Shown: positions 24,321 through 32,776 of the stretch, one piece after another
Position numbering within the stretch: position 1 is the first letter of the stretch
How the letters are laid out: every line of letters begins with the position of its first letter
NCBI GenBank assembly: GCA_919901335.1
Contig: CAKKOZ010000116.1
Span: 1 to 38,559 of the forward strand
From: Nitrospiria bacterium
GTDB lineage: Bacteria; Nitrospirota; Nitrospiria; JACQBZ01
Length of the DNA stretch: 38,559 nucleotides
Direction of reading: 5' to 3'
Position numbers and translations under genes: made by a program
Notes under the pieces: generated by a model
Database searches by the model: none
What the model was told of the DNA's origin: nothing
The model's input: only the letters and a program-made list of their open reading frames with translations

Positions 24321-25112
24321 TTAACCTTTCGCTCCGGACGCCTTCTTTGCTTCCTTCTTCTCTTCCTTGCCGCCGGGTTTCGCAGTCTTCACCTCGCCTT
24401 TGGCCTCCGTCTTTTCACCCGGTTTTCCAGCGGCCCCGGCTTCCGCCGCCCCCGCTTCTCCCTCTTCCTCTTTCTTCTTCCCGATCACTTCAGGTTCTTT
24501 TGTCTCGGCCGGGGTTCCGGCCAGAATCTCTTCCAGCTTGGCCTCGGACAACGGGGCCGCCACCGACACGATCGCCAGGTCCTTGTCTTCCAAGATCCGG
24601 ATCCCCTGCTGAACCGGCAGATCCCTCACATGGATTGACTCCCCGATCTTCAAATGCGCCGCGTCCAGATCCAGATGGTCCGGAATCATGGAAGGGAGAC
24701 ACTCGATCTCGACTTCGCGGAGGTTGTGCTGCAGCACGCCGCCTTCCTTGACCCCCTCCGGCATGTCCCCCGTGACCTTAATGGGAACCCTCAGCCGGAT
24801 CGCCTTGGCCATGTTGATCTCGAACAGATCCGCATGCAGGATGCCGCCGGTAATGGGATCCTTTTGAAAATCGCGGAGGATCGCCGTCCGCGTCTCAACG
24901 GATTCCCCTCCTTTGATCTTCAGATTGATCAGTGCGTTTTCCCCCGACTCCGACTTTAAAAGTTTGATCAGATCCGCGGGATGGATGCTCAACAGGCTCG
25001 ACCTTCCTTCCCCGTACAGCACGGCCGGAATCCGGCCGGCCCGGCGAAGCGTGCGGGCCACTCCCTTTCCGCTTTTCTGACGCTGCTCCGCGTCCAAATC
25101 CATACGCTGCAT
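24321..25112 (-). CDS. rplY: Ribosomal protein bL25, CTC form
   Basis: bL25 binds 5S rRNA. The 263-residue product has the N-terminal L25 domain (KGVARTLRRAGRIPAVLYG ... AILRDFQKDPITGGILHADL) and the TL5/CTC-type C-terminal domain (RVPIKVTGDMPEGVKEGGVL ... DLDAAHLKIGESIHVRDL). From about residue 205 a low-complexity tail rich in Lys, Glu, Ala and Gly follows, longer than in most bL25 proteins. AGGAG lies six bases before the ATG. Confidence 0.96.
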   Translation of the reverse strand: MQRMDLDAEQRQKSGKGVARTLRRAGRIPAVLYGEGRSSLLSIHPADLIKLLKSESGENALINLKIKGGESVETRTAILRDFQKDPITGGILHADLFEINMAKAIRLRVPIKVTGDMPEGVKEGGVLQHNLREVEIECLPSMIPDHLDLDAAHLKIGESIHVRDLPVQQGIRILEDKDLAIVSVAAPLSEAKLEEILAGTPAETKEPEVIGKKKEEEGEAGAAEAGAAGKPGEKTEAKGEVKTAKPGGKEEKKEAKKASGAKG

Positions 25113-25141
25113 GTCTGGCTCCTTTTAATTAAATTGAACGG

Positions 25142-26083
25142 TTATACAAACAATGAACTGACCGATTCTTCATTATGAATCCGACGAATCGCCTCTCCCA
25201 AGAGCGGGGCGACGGACAGGACCTTGATCTTTTTGCAAACCTGATCCTTGCCGGCCATGGGAATGGTGTTGGTGACGATCACCTGGTCGAGGACCGAGTC
25301 GTTGAGACGCTGCAAGGCCGGACCGGATAGAACGGCATGCGTGCTGCCGGCCAGAACCCGACGGGCCCCTTTGTCGGCGCAGGCCTGGGCGCCCTGCGCG
25401 ATCGTCCCGGCGGTATCAATCATGTCGTCCAGGAGAAGCACATCGCGGTTGTCCACCTCTCCGATGATGTTCATGATCTTGGCCTGATTCGGCCCCTCGC
25501 GGCGCTTGTCAATAATTGCCAGGTTTGCATTGAGCCGTTTTGCAAAGGCGCGCGCCCGTTCCACGCCGCCGGCATCCGGAGAAACGACCACCAGGTCCTT
25601 CAAGTCCATGGAGCGCAGATGGTCCAAAATCACCGGCGTCGCATAGAGATGGTCTACCGGGATATTAAAGAAGCCCTGGATCTGTCCGGCGTGCAGATCC
25701 ATGGTCAAAACCTTATCAGCCCCGGCCGTGGTGATCAGGTCCGCGACCAGTTTCGCCGTCACCGGCACCCGAGGCTGGTCCTTGCGGTCCTGCCGGGCGT
25801 AGCCGTAGTAGGGAATGACGGCCGTAATCCGACGGGCGGAAGACCGTTTGAGCGCGTCAATCATGATGAGGAGTTCCATGATGTTCTTGTTGACCGGGTC
25901 CGAGCAGGATTGAACCACAAACACATCCATTCCGCGCACGTTCTCCTCAATCCGGACCAGGATCTCCCCGTCGCTGAAGGCCGAAACGGTCGTCGCGCCC
26001 AGGGTGACCCCGAGGTGATCGCAGATCTCCTTGGCCAGTGGAATATTGGAATTGCCCGAAATCAGCTTAAGCTCGTTTAACAC
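25142..26083 (-). CDS. prs: Ribose-phosphate pyrophosphokinase
   Basis: Prs makes phosphoribosyl pyrophosphate (PRPP) from ribose-5-phosphate and ATP for nucleotide, His and Trp synthesis. The 313-residue product has the class I motifs: FSDGEILVRIEENVRG, YYGYARQDRK (ATP-binding flexible region), MDLHAGQIQGFF, SPDAGGVERARAFAKRL and the PRPP loop LLLDDMIDTAGT. The start is GTG with GGAG six bases upstream. It lies directly downstream of tRNA-Gln and upstream of rplY, with a 29-bp gap. Confidence 0.97.
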   Translation of the reverse strand: MLNELKLISGNSNIPLAKEICDHLGVTLGATTVSAFSDGEILVRIEENVRGMDVFVVQSCSDPVNKNIMELLIMIDALKRSSARRITAVIPYYGYARQDRKDQPRVPVTAKLVADLITTAGADKVLTMDLHAGQIQGFFNIPVDHLYATPVILDHLRSMDLKDLVVVSPDAGGVERARAFAKRLNANLAIIDKRREGPNQAKIMNIIGEVDNRDVLLLDDMIDTAGTIAQGAQACADKGARRVLAGSTHAVLSGPALQRLNDSVLDQVIVTNTIPMAGKDQVCKKIKVLSVAPLLGEAIRRIHNEESVSSLFV

Positions 26084-26154
26084 TCAACTCTCCGTTCTTC
26101 CGTTCCATGGGGTATGGCGCCCGGACGGCCGAGACCCCTCGTGTTGAGGTAAAT

Positions 26155-26228
26155 TGGTTCGGAGGTAGGGACTCGAACCCCAATTCGCAGCTCCAAAGGC
26201 TGCTGTCCTACCGTTGGACGACCTCCGA
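26155..26228 (-). tRNA. tRNA-Gln (anticodon TTG)
   Basis: A full cloverleaf can be drawn. The acceptor stem is TCGGAGG/CCTCCGA with discriminator A and an encoded CCA. The D stem is GTCC/GGAC, the anticodon arm GCAGC-CTTTGGA-GCTGC gives anticodon TTG, and the T arm is TGGGG-TTCGAGT-CCCTA. Its first 21 bases overlap the end of ispE, including the ispE stop codon. It probably comes from the same transcript and is released by processing. Confidence 0.96.
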
Positions 26229-27209
26229 ATATCCCGTTTGTCGGTTCAGCAGCCGTGCCACCCGGATCGTCCAGTTCCCGTGCCGGTCCAGCCGCCCGAA
26301 CGCTTTGTCCCGCCGGAGGATCGCCGCGGCGGAACGCGCCGACGAACCATCCCGAAACAGTCCGAAAACGGTCGGCCCGCTGCCGGACATCAAGACCCCC
26401 TTCGCTCCCAAGGCACAGAGGCGCTCCTTGATGGTCTCAATGACCGGATATCGTCTGATCGTGATCACTTCCAAGTCATTGTGGAGGGAGAATGATCGTT
26501 TCGTCAGCGGGAAGGCCTTGCTTTTACCGGACAGGATTTTAAGACGTTTCCGATCCAAAGTCAACCCTATTTTTTTAAGGAATGTTTTCCGGGGCGCCAC
26601 GCCTGCCGGCAGGCGGGCGGGCGCTCCGGACCGGAGGCGGTCCAGCTCGGAATAGACCCAGACGGTCGAAACCTCAAAGCCGGGATTCACCAGCACCGCC
26701 CAGAGGTTTTTTCCCAAACGGGTCGGGTAAACCTCGTTGCCGATACCGGCCACCCAGGCGGTCGGCCCTCCAAAAAAAAACGGCAGATCGCTGCCGAGGG
26801 TCTGCCCCAGTGCCGCAAGTTCCGTCCGGGGCGGGGTCATTTGGAACAGGCGGCAAAGGCCGTGAAGCGTGGCGGCCGCGTCGCTGCTTCCGCCGCCCAG
26901 CCCGGCGCCGATCGGGATCTTCTTGTCCAGCTCGATTCGCAGGCCGGTCTCGACCCCGTACCGTTGCATAAAGACCCGGGCCGCACGCACGATCAGGTTG
27001 TCCTCTCCGAGCGGAAGGTTTCGATTCTGCGTCACGATCCGAATTCCATCGCGTGTCGGCCGCCGCGTCAGGACCAGCCGGTCATGAAGATTCACCATCT
27101 GCATCAGAGAAAAGATCCGATGGGATCCGGTCGGTTGACGATCCAAGACATACAGCAGCAGATTGATCTTGGCGGGCGCCCGGACGGTGACGGTCTGTCG
27201 TGAACGCAT
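26208..27209 (-). CDS. ispE: 4-diphosphocytidyl-2-C-methyl-D-erythritol kinase
   Basis: IspE is the ATP-dependent kinase of the MEP isoprenoid pathway (GHMP family). The 333-residue product has the start motif VRAPAKINLLLYVL, the ATP loop PIGAGLGGGSSDAAATL (about 104-120), GSDLPFFFGG and the C-terminal MSGSGPTVFGLF. Length is above the usual ~290 because of an extra linker (RLPAGVAPR, encoded by a 16-bp GC palindrome) and a C-terminal extension. The last six codons (SEVVQR) and the TAG stop are read from the 5' part of the tRNA-Gln gene. There is no good ribosome-binding site at the ATG; an AGGAGG-like sequence nearby is on the other strand. Confidence 0.95.
   Translation of the reverse strand: MRSRQTVTVRAPAKINLLLYVLDRQPTGSHRIFSLMQMVNLHDRLVLTRRPTRDGIRIVTQNRNLPLGEDNLIVRAARVFMQRYGVETGLRIELDKKIPIGAGLGGGSSDAAATLHGLCRLFQMTPPRTELAALGQTLGSDLPFFFGGPTAWVAGIGNEVYPTRLGKNLWAVLVNPGFEVSTVWVYSELDRLRSGAPARLPAGVAPRKTFLKKIGLTLDRKRLKILSGKSKAFPLTKRSFSLHNDLEVITIRRYPVIETIKERLCALGAKGVLMSGSGPTVFGLFRDGSSARSAAAILRRDKAFGRLDRHGNWTIRVARLLNRQTGYSEVVQR
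26600..26615. repeat. 16-bp perfect GC palindrome inside ispE
   Basis: CGCCTGCCGGCAGGCG is a perfect palindrome. It is read in frame and encodes ispE residues around 199-204, in a linker. It shares the GCCTGC/GCAGGC core with the gspK element and so supports a dispersed family. Confidence 0.6.
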
Positions 27210-27272
27210 AGGAGGATCTCAATCCAATTAAAAATCCGTGGAACGTGTGTGTAACCTTTCCTTGAGTGACGG

Positions 27273-28712
27273 TTAAGGCTTGTCCGGGCCGTCATCCGGC
27301 TCCACGTCAGGATCGTCGTCCGGAGGAGAACCCGGCTCGCGATGCTTCCGGATGCCGTGCTTCTCCAGGCGGTAGCGGAACGACCGCATGTTCAGCCGGA
27401 GGAGCCGGGCGGCATCCCGCTTGACCCCGTTGGTTCGCTCGAGGGCCTTTAGGAGAAATGATTTTTCCAGATCACCGATCACCTGATCCAGGTCCAGTCC
27501 TTCGGCCGGAATGGGAAAAGACACCGACTCTTTCAAGGCCATCGGCTTCTGAAGACATTCCGTCACGTCTTTCAGCTCAATGGTATCGCCGGTCGTCAAG
27601 GCCACGACGCGTTCAAGCACATTCTCAAGTTCACGCACATTGCCGCGCCATGGATGGGCCTGCAGGGTTTTCATGGCCTCGGGCGTGACCGTCCGGATCT
27701 TTTTGTTCAACCCTTGATTCATGATCGCCAGAAAATGTCTCACGAGAGACGGAATATCCTCCACCCGCTCCCGGAGCGGCGGCAGATGGATCGGGATCAC
27801 GTCCAGACGATAATACAGATCCTCGCGAAACGTCCCCTCCGCGACCGCCTTTTCAAGGTCTTTATTCGTCGCCGCAATGATCCGGACATCCACGCGGATA
27901 TTTTGCGTCCCGCCGATCCGACGGAACTCCTTGTCTTCCAGAACCCGCAACAGCTTGGCCTGAATACCCGGCGGGGTGTCGCCGATCTCGTCCAGAAAGA
28001 TCGTCCCCTCATGGGCCGTCTCAAAGAGACCCGGCTTGTTCACGTGCGCGCCGGTGAACGACCCTTTCATATGGCCGAACAACTCGCTTTCAAGAAGCGG
28101 CTCGGGAAGCGCACTGCAGTTGACGGTCACGAAAGGTTTTTCCTTCCGCCGGCTGTCGGAATGAATGGCCTGTGCGATGAGCTCCTTTCCGGTCCCGCTC
28201 TCGCCTAAGATCAGGACATTGCTCTGGGTATCCGCGACCTTTTTCACCACCTGCATCACATTCTGCATCGGCCCGCTTCGGCCGATAATATCCTCCAGCG
28301 TCGCGGCCCCCTTAACCTTCTTTCTCAGGAGCCGGTTTTCAGCCCGGAGTCGTTTTTTCTCCAGGGCGTTTCGGATGATCAGCTTGACCTCTTCGATCTG
28401 AAACGGCTTGGTCAGATAATCGTAGGCCCCTTCCTTCATGGCCTCGATGGCCGTCTCGGTCGAAGCGAAGGCCGTGATCATCAGAACAAGGGTATCGGGC
28501 GACGCCTCCTTCACCGTCTTCAGCACCTGCAGACCGCCGATCTTCGGCATCTTCACATCGGTCAAGACCAGATCAAACATCTCTTTTCGGATCAACCGGC
28601 CGGCCGCCTCTCCGTCTTCGGCGGTCGTCACGGAATAGCCTTCTTTCTTGAGCATGATGCTCAGGAAATCCCGCATGCTCTTCTCGTCATCAACGACTAA
28701 GATTTTCTCCAC
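27273..28712 (-). CDS. pilR: Sigma-54-dependent response regulator PilR
   Basis: PilR activates sigma-54 promoters of type IV pilus genes, classically pilA. The 479-residue product has a receiver domain with acidic pair Asp8-Asp9, phosphoacceptor Asp52 and Lys102, then an AAA+ domain with Walker A GESGTGKE (170-177) and the sigma-54 contact motif GSFTGA (217-222, a common variant of GAFTGA). It ends in a Fis-type helix-turn-helix (LERTNGVKRDAARLLRLNMRSFRYRL, in part) and a Pro/Asp-rich tail. The start is GTG with GGGGGAG just upstream. It lies 1 bp after pilS, which identifies it as that kinase's partner. The related regulators NtrC and ZraR are excluded mainly by context. Confidence 0.93.
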   Translation of the reverse strand: MEKILVVDDEKSMRDFLSIMLKKEGYSVTTAEDGEAAGRLIRKEMFDLVLTDVKMPKIGGLQVLKTVKEASPDTLVLMITAFASTETAIEAMKEGAYDYLTKPFQIEEVKLIIRNALEKKRLRAENRLLRKKVKGAATLEDIIGRSGPMQNVMQVVKKVADTQSNVLILGESGTGKELIAQAIHSDSRRKEKPFVTVNCSALPEPLLESELFGHMKGSFTGAHVNKPGLFETAHEGTIFLDEIGDTPPGIQAKLLRVLEDKEFRRIGGTQNIRVDVRIIAATNKDLEKAVAEGTFREDLYYRLDVIPIHLPPLRERVEDIPSLVRHFLAIMNQGLNKKIRTVTPEAMKTLQAHPWRGNVRELENVLERVVALTTGDTIELKDVTECLQKPMALKESVSFPIPAEGLDLDQVIGDLEKSFLLKALERTNGVKRDAARLLRLNMRSFRYRLEKHGIRKHREPGSPPDDDPDVEPDDGPDKP

Positions 28713-28713
28713 G

Positions 28714-30381
28714 TTACTCCCCCGCCGGCAGCATCAGGGTTATTCGGGTCCCCTGGCCTGGCCGGCTTTCCACATGCATGCGGCCCCGGTGCGTTTCAAT
28801 CACCCGGTGCACGATCGACAGACCGAGTCCCGAACCCCGATCCTTGGTCGTGAAAAACGGATAGAAAATTTTAGGAATATTCTCTTTTTGAATCCCGATT
28901 CCATTGTCCGAAAACGTCACTTCGATCCAGGGCGTTCCGAGACGGTCTTGACTCGAGTTCACCGTCACGGGCCGGGTCGCAACGAGGAGCCGCCCCCCCT
29001 GCGGCATCGCCTGACAGGCATTGATGGACAGGTTCCAAAAAACCTGCCGGATCTGGTCCGGGTCCATCACCCCCCACACTTCCCCCGGGGCCAACTCCGC
29101 CCGGATCTCGATCGTGTCCCGGTACTCCTGGCTGTTTTGAAGAAGGCTCAAGCTCTCCCCAACCAGTTGGTTGATGTCCCACCGTTTTTTATTCAACGGG
29201 GCCGGCCGGGCGTACATCAGGAAGGCCGTGATGATGCCGTTCAATCGCTCGGTCTCCTTCAAGGCGATCTCCATCAACCGGCGGGACTCCTCATCTTCAA
29301 GGCGAACGTCTTTGCTCAGCACCTGCAGCGACCCGCTCAGCGACGCCAGCGGATTTCGGATCTCATGCGCCATGCCGGCGGCCATCTCACCAATGGTCGC
29401 CAGCCTTTTTTTGTGTTCAATCTCGCTCTCCATCTCCCGGATTCGGGTCAGGTCCTGAAAGATCCAGACCCCGCCCATCTGCCGGCCCTCTTCATTCTTG
29501 AGCGGAGAAACCGTCATCCCAAAAACCAGGCGAATCCCGTTCTTCCGGTAGCAGTCCCGGTCAAAGCGAATCGGCTCGGTTAACGGTTTTTCATCGCTGA
29601 TCAGCCGTTTCAGATCGGCCGCGTCGAAAATTTCCCACCAGGGTTTCCCTTTCACCTCCCCCAATCGGAACCCCATGATCTCTTCGGCGGCCCGGTTGAA
29701 AGAGGTAATCTCCCCGTTCGGGCCGGTCGTCATCAGGCCGGTGCTCATGCTCTGCACGACATGCTCGTGAAACGCCTTCAATTCGGCCAGCCCCGTCGCC
29801 TTTTCTTTCAAGCGCTCCCGGGTAAAACTCAGTTTTTCGGCCAGCCCCCCGCTCAGATAAGCCACGGTAAGGTACGCAACGATGTTTAGAAAAAGCAGGT
29901 AGAGGGTTTCTCGAGTCGAGTAGGGGCTCGCCTCCATCCCGGGCAGAAGCCGGAAATACTGGAGATCCACCAGGATCCCGAAGAGAATACTGGCCAGGGA
30001 TGCGGTCCGGCTGCCGCCCTTACGACCCAGGATGATGCTGGCCGCGATGGCGGTGATCATATAGAACGGCGAGAAAGGGCTTTCAATGCCGCCCGTGAGA
30101 TAAACCAGAACCGTCTCAAAAACCAAATCCAGGCAGATCTGGACATACGCAAGAAGCGCAATCCGTTTCAGCCGATTCAGGAGCAGGCTGTAGACAATGG
30201 TGAGACAGTAGGTCGAGGCGATCAGGTAGGAGAAGGAGGTGGTCGTCTTACCGATATGCCCGTAACCGACCTGCAGAACGATCGAGGCGCCCAGCAAAAC
30301 CGTGACGATCACGACGCGCAGAGCCATCAGCCACTTGAGCTTGGCCCGCATTTCTTCTTGCTGGATTCGTTGAAGCTCCAT
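28714..30381 (-). CDS. pilS: PilS sensor histidine kinase
   Basis: PilS senses pilin levels in the membrane and controls PilR phosphorylation in known systems. The 555-residue product has about six N-terminal membrane helices (about 15-180). A PAS domain (about 203-315, MTTGPNGEITSFNRAAEEIMGF) precedes a HisKA domain with His339 in AAGMAHEIRNPLASLSGSL and a HATPase domain with FWNLSINACQAM, SDNGIGI and GSGLGLSIV. It starts 11 bp after the pilC stop and ends 1 bp before pilR. Confidence 0.93.
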   Translation of the reverse strand: MELQRIQQEEMRAKLKWLMALRVVIVTVLLGASIVLQVGYGHIGKTTTSFSYLIASTYCLTIVYSLLLNRLKRIALLAYVQICLDLVFETVLVYLTGGIESPFSPFYMITAIAASIILGRKGGSRTASLASILFGILVDLQYFRLLPGMEASPYSTRETLYLLFLNIVAYLTVAYLSGGLAEKLSFTRERLKEKATGLAELKAFHEHVVQSMSTGLMTTGPNGEITSFNRAAEEIMGFRLGEVKGKPWWEIFDAADLKRLISDEKPLTEPIRFDRDCYRKNGIRLVFGMTVSPLKNEEGRQMGGVWIFQDLTRIREMESEIEHKKRLATIGEMAAGMAHEIRNPLASLSGSLQVLSKDVRLEDEESRRLMEIALKETERLNGIITAFLMYARPAPLNKKRWDINQLVGESLSLLQNSQEYRDTIEIRAELAPGEVWGVMDPDQIRQVFWNLSINACQAMPQGGRLLVATRPVTVNSSQDRLGTPWIEVTFSDNGIGIQKENIPKIFYPFFTTKDRGSGLGLSIVHRVIETHRGRMHVESRPGQGTRITLMLPAGE

Positions 30382-30392
30382 CGCTCAAAGCG

Positions 30393-31601
30393 CTACCCGA
30401 CGGTTCCGGCCATCTTGAAGATCGGCAGGTACATGGCCACCACGATGAAGCCGATGATCGCGCCCAGGAAGACCATCATCAGCGGTTCCAGAAGAGACGT
30501 CAAGGCTGCGACGGCCGCATCCACTTCTTCTTCATAAAAGTCGGCGATCTTTCCCAGCATCGCATCGAGCGCGCCCGTCGTCTCGCCCACGGCGATCATC
30601 TGGACCACCATGGGAGGAAAAACCTTGGTCTGTCCCAGCGGCTCGGAAACCGTCCTGCCTTCGCTGATGCTCTGCCGGGCGACCATGATCGCCTCTTCGA
30701 TGACCTTGTTCCCCGCGGTTTTGGCCGTAATGGCCAGACCCTCCAGAATGGGAACACCGCTGCTGATCAACGTGCCGAGGGTCCGGGTAAATTTGGCCAC
30801 GGCCGCCTTGCGAACCAGATCGCCCATCACGGGCAGCATCAGCGCCGTGCGATCCATGAGCTTTCGGCCCGTCGGTGTTTTGTAAAAACGTTTCAAACCG
30901 ATCCAGCCCAGCACGGCTCCCACGGCCATATACGGCGCGTATTTCTTCGAGAAGTCGCTGGCATTAATCACGATCTGCGTCGGGCCGGGAAGCGTCCCGC
31001 CAAAATCGGAAAACATCTTGGCGAAGACCGGAATCACAAAAACCATCAGGATCCCCACGATGATCACGGCCACCGCCATGATCGTGAGCGGGTAAACCAT
31101 CGCCGACTTGATCTGCTTCTTCAACTTCGCCGCTTTCTCGATGTGCTTGGCGAGCCGGTTGAGGATGGTGTCCAGAATACCGCCGGCCTCGCCCGCCGCC
31201 ACCATGTTCACATACAGATCGTCAAACGCCTTGGGATGTTTCCTTAGGGCATCGGCATAGGTGGAACCCGACTCGACTTCCTGCCGCACCTCACCTACCG
31301 TCTTGGCCAGGAACTTGTTCTCCGTCTGAGCCGAGAGGATCTGGAGGCATTGGACCAGCGGTAAACCGGCATCAATCATCGTGGCAAACTGCCGGGTAAA
31401 CACCACGATGTCTTTATCGGTGACGGATCCGCCGCCGAAACTGATGTTAAGATTAAAACCGCCCGCCTTTGGCTGAATCGAGGTAACCAGGATATTCTGC
31501 TTGCGAAGCAGCCCGATCCCTTCCTCGCGGCTCTTCGCCGCAATCTCGCCCTTCTGAAGGGTGCCTTGTCTCGTCTTTCCTGTCCATGCAAACGTCGCCA
31601 T
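30393..31601 (-). CDS. pilC: Type IV pilus platform protein PilC
   Basis: PilC is the inner-membrane core that the PilB and PilT motors act on. The 402-residue product begins MATFAWTGKTRQG and has two similar helical cytoplasmic domains (FTRQFATMIDAGLPLVQCL; FTRTLGTLISSGVPILEGL). Membrane segments lie near 165-195, 215-235 and at the C-terminus (MMVFLGAIIGFIVVAMYLPI). The paired motifs MVAAGEAGGIL and MIAVGETTGAL are present. It resembles GspF in this window, but its place after pilB and pilT and before pilS makes PilC the better call. It starts 4 bp after the pilT stop. Confidence 0.95.
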   Translation of the reverse strand: MATFAWTGKTRQGTLQKGEIAAKSREEGIGLLRKQNILVTSIQPKAGGFNLNISFGGGSVTDKDIVVFTRQFATMIDAGLPLVQCLQILSAQTENKFLAKTVGEVRQEVESGSTYADALRKHPKAFDDLYVNMVAAGEAGGILDTILNRLAKHIEKAAKLKKQIKSAMVYPLTIMAVAVIIVGILMVFVIPVFAKMFSDFGGTLPGPTQIVINASDFSKKYAPYMAVGAVLGWIGLKRFYKTPTGRKLMDRTALMLPVMGDLVRKAAVAKFTRTLGTLISSGVPILEGLAITAKTAGNKVIEEAIMVARQSISEGRTVSEPLGQTKVFPPMVVQMIAVGETTGALDAMLGKIADFYEEEVDAAVAALTSLLEPLMMVFLGAIIGFIVVAMYLPIFKMAGTVG

Positions 31602-31605
31602 TGAT

Positions 31606-32712
31606 TTACCGTGCCGCCCGTTGTTCTCTGCCCGGCTGAGGAACCGCTCCGCTCCGACCCAACATCGTCATCAGCTCTTCCACGTTGCTGCTCCGGCTAA
31701 TGGTATCGTCATAGGTGATCAGACGCCGTTGATAGAGGTCGAATAACGACTGGTTCATCGTCTGCATGCCGTACTTCGACTGACCGGTCTGCATCGTGGA
31801 ATAGATCTGATGGACCTTGTCTTCCCGGATCAGATTGCGGATGGCGGGGTTAGGCACCATAATCTCCAACGCCAGCGCCCGCCCCTGCCCGCTCGCCTTG
31901 GCGATGAGTTGCTGGGACATGACGCCTTCCAGAACAAACGACAACTGGGCCCGCACCTGGGACTGCTGGAAAGGAGGAAAAACATCAATGATCCGGTTGA
32001 TCGTCTGGGCGCAGGAGTTGGTGTGGAGCGTCGCCAGTGTGAGATGGCCGGTCTCGGCGATCGTCAGCGCGGCCTCAATCGTCTCCAGGTCCCGCAACTC
32101 GCCGATCAGCACCACATCGGGATCCTGCCGGAGAATATATTTGAGGGCGACCTTGAACGATTTGGTGTCGGAAAAGACCTCCCGTTGGTTGACCAGGCAT
32201 TTTTTATGAGGATGAAGAAACTCGATCGGATCCTCGATCGTCACGATATGTTCATGCCGCTCGCTGTTGATGGTGTCGATCATCGTGGCCAGGGTGGTGG
32301 ATTTCCCGCTGCCCGTCGGGCCGGTTACCAGGACCAGACCGCGGGGGCGATTCACCAGAGCCCGCACCACCGGCGGTAGTCCCAATTCATCGAAGGTCAT
32401 GATCTTAAACGGGATCGTCCTGATCGCCGCGGCCACGGACCCGCGCTGTATAAAAACATTGGCGCGGAACCGGCTCAGCCCTTTCAATCCGAAAGAAAAA
32501 TCCAGTTCGTTCTCCTCTTCGAATTTATGCTTTTGGGCATCGGTCAGAACGCTGTAGACCAACTGTTTGGTCTCGGCGGGCGTCAACACCGGCAGATCAA
32601 GCGGAATCAGACCCCCGTTGACCCGGATCTGCGGCGGAGTTCCCGTGGTGATGTGGAGATCGGAAGCCCCCTTTTCGGTCATCGTTTGCAGCAACTGATA
32701 TAGGTTGGCCAT
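31606..32712 (-). CDS. pilT: Type IV pilus retraction ATPase PilT
   Basis: PilT powers pilus retraction and twitching. The 368-residue product has an N-terminal PAS-like region (ASDLHITTGTPPQIRVNG), Walker A GPTGSGKS (131-138), Asp box (TIEDPIEF), Walker B (DVVLIGELRD), His box (ATLHTNSCAQTINRI) and a C-terminal region with QSLFDLYQRRLI. It lacks the cysteine zinc site of PilB and the MshEN domain, as expected for retraction ATPases. The GELRD and AIRTIP segments fit PilT over PilU, but PilU cannot be fully excluded. Confidence 0.95.
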   Translation of the reverse strand: MANLYQLLQTMTEKGASDLHITTGTPPQIRVNGGLIPLDLPVLTPAETKQLVYSVLTDAQKHKFEEENELDFSFGLKGLSRFRANVFIQRGSVAAAIRTIPFKIMTFDELGLPPVVRALVNRPRGLVLVTGPTGSGKSTTLATMIDTINSERHEHIVTIEDPIEFLHPHKKCLVNQREVFSDTKSFKVALKYILRQDPDVVLIGELRDLETIEAALTIAETGHLTLATLHTNSCAQTINRIIDVFPPFQQSQVRAQLSFVLEGVMSQQLIAKASGQGRALALEIMVPNPAIRNLIREDKVHQIYSTMQTGQSKYGMQTMNQSLFDLYQRRLITYDDTISRSSNVEELMTMLGRSGAVPQPGREQRAAR

Positions 32713-32741
32713 GCGTCGCCTTTCTGCTTATTCCTTAAGAT

Positions 32742-32766
32742 GGGGACAGATTTGAAATCTGTCCCC
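32742..32766. repeat. 25-bp palindrome between pilB and pilT
   Basis: Arms GGGGACAGATTT and AAATCTGTCCCC flank a single central G, giving a near-perfect palindrome in the 64-bp gap of the pil operon. A degenerate copy lies at 23704-23730. Such elements are common dispersed repeats. No transposase is near, and no T-run suggests a terminator. Confidence 0.8.
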
Positions 32767-32776
32767 TCCCATGCTG

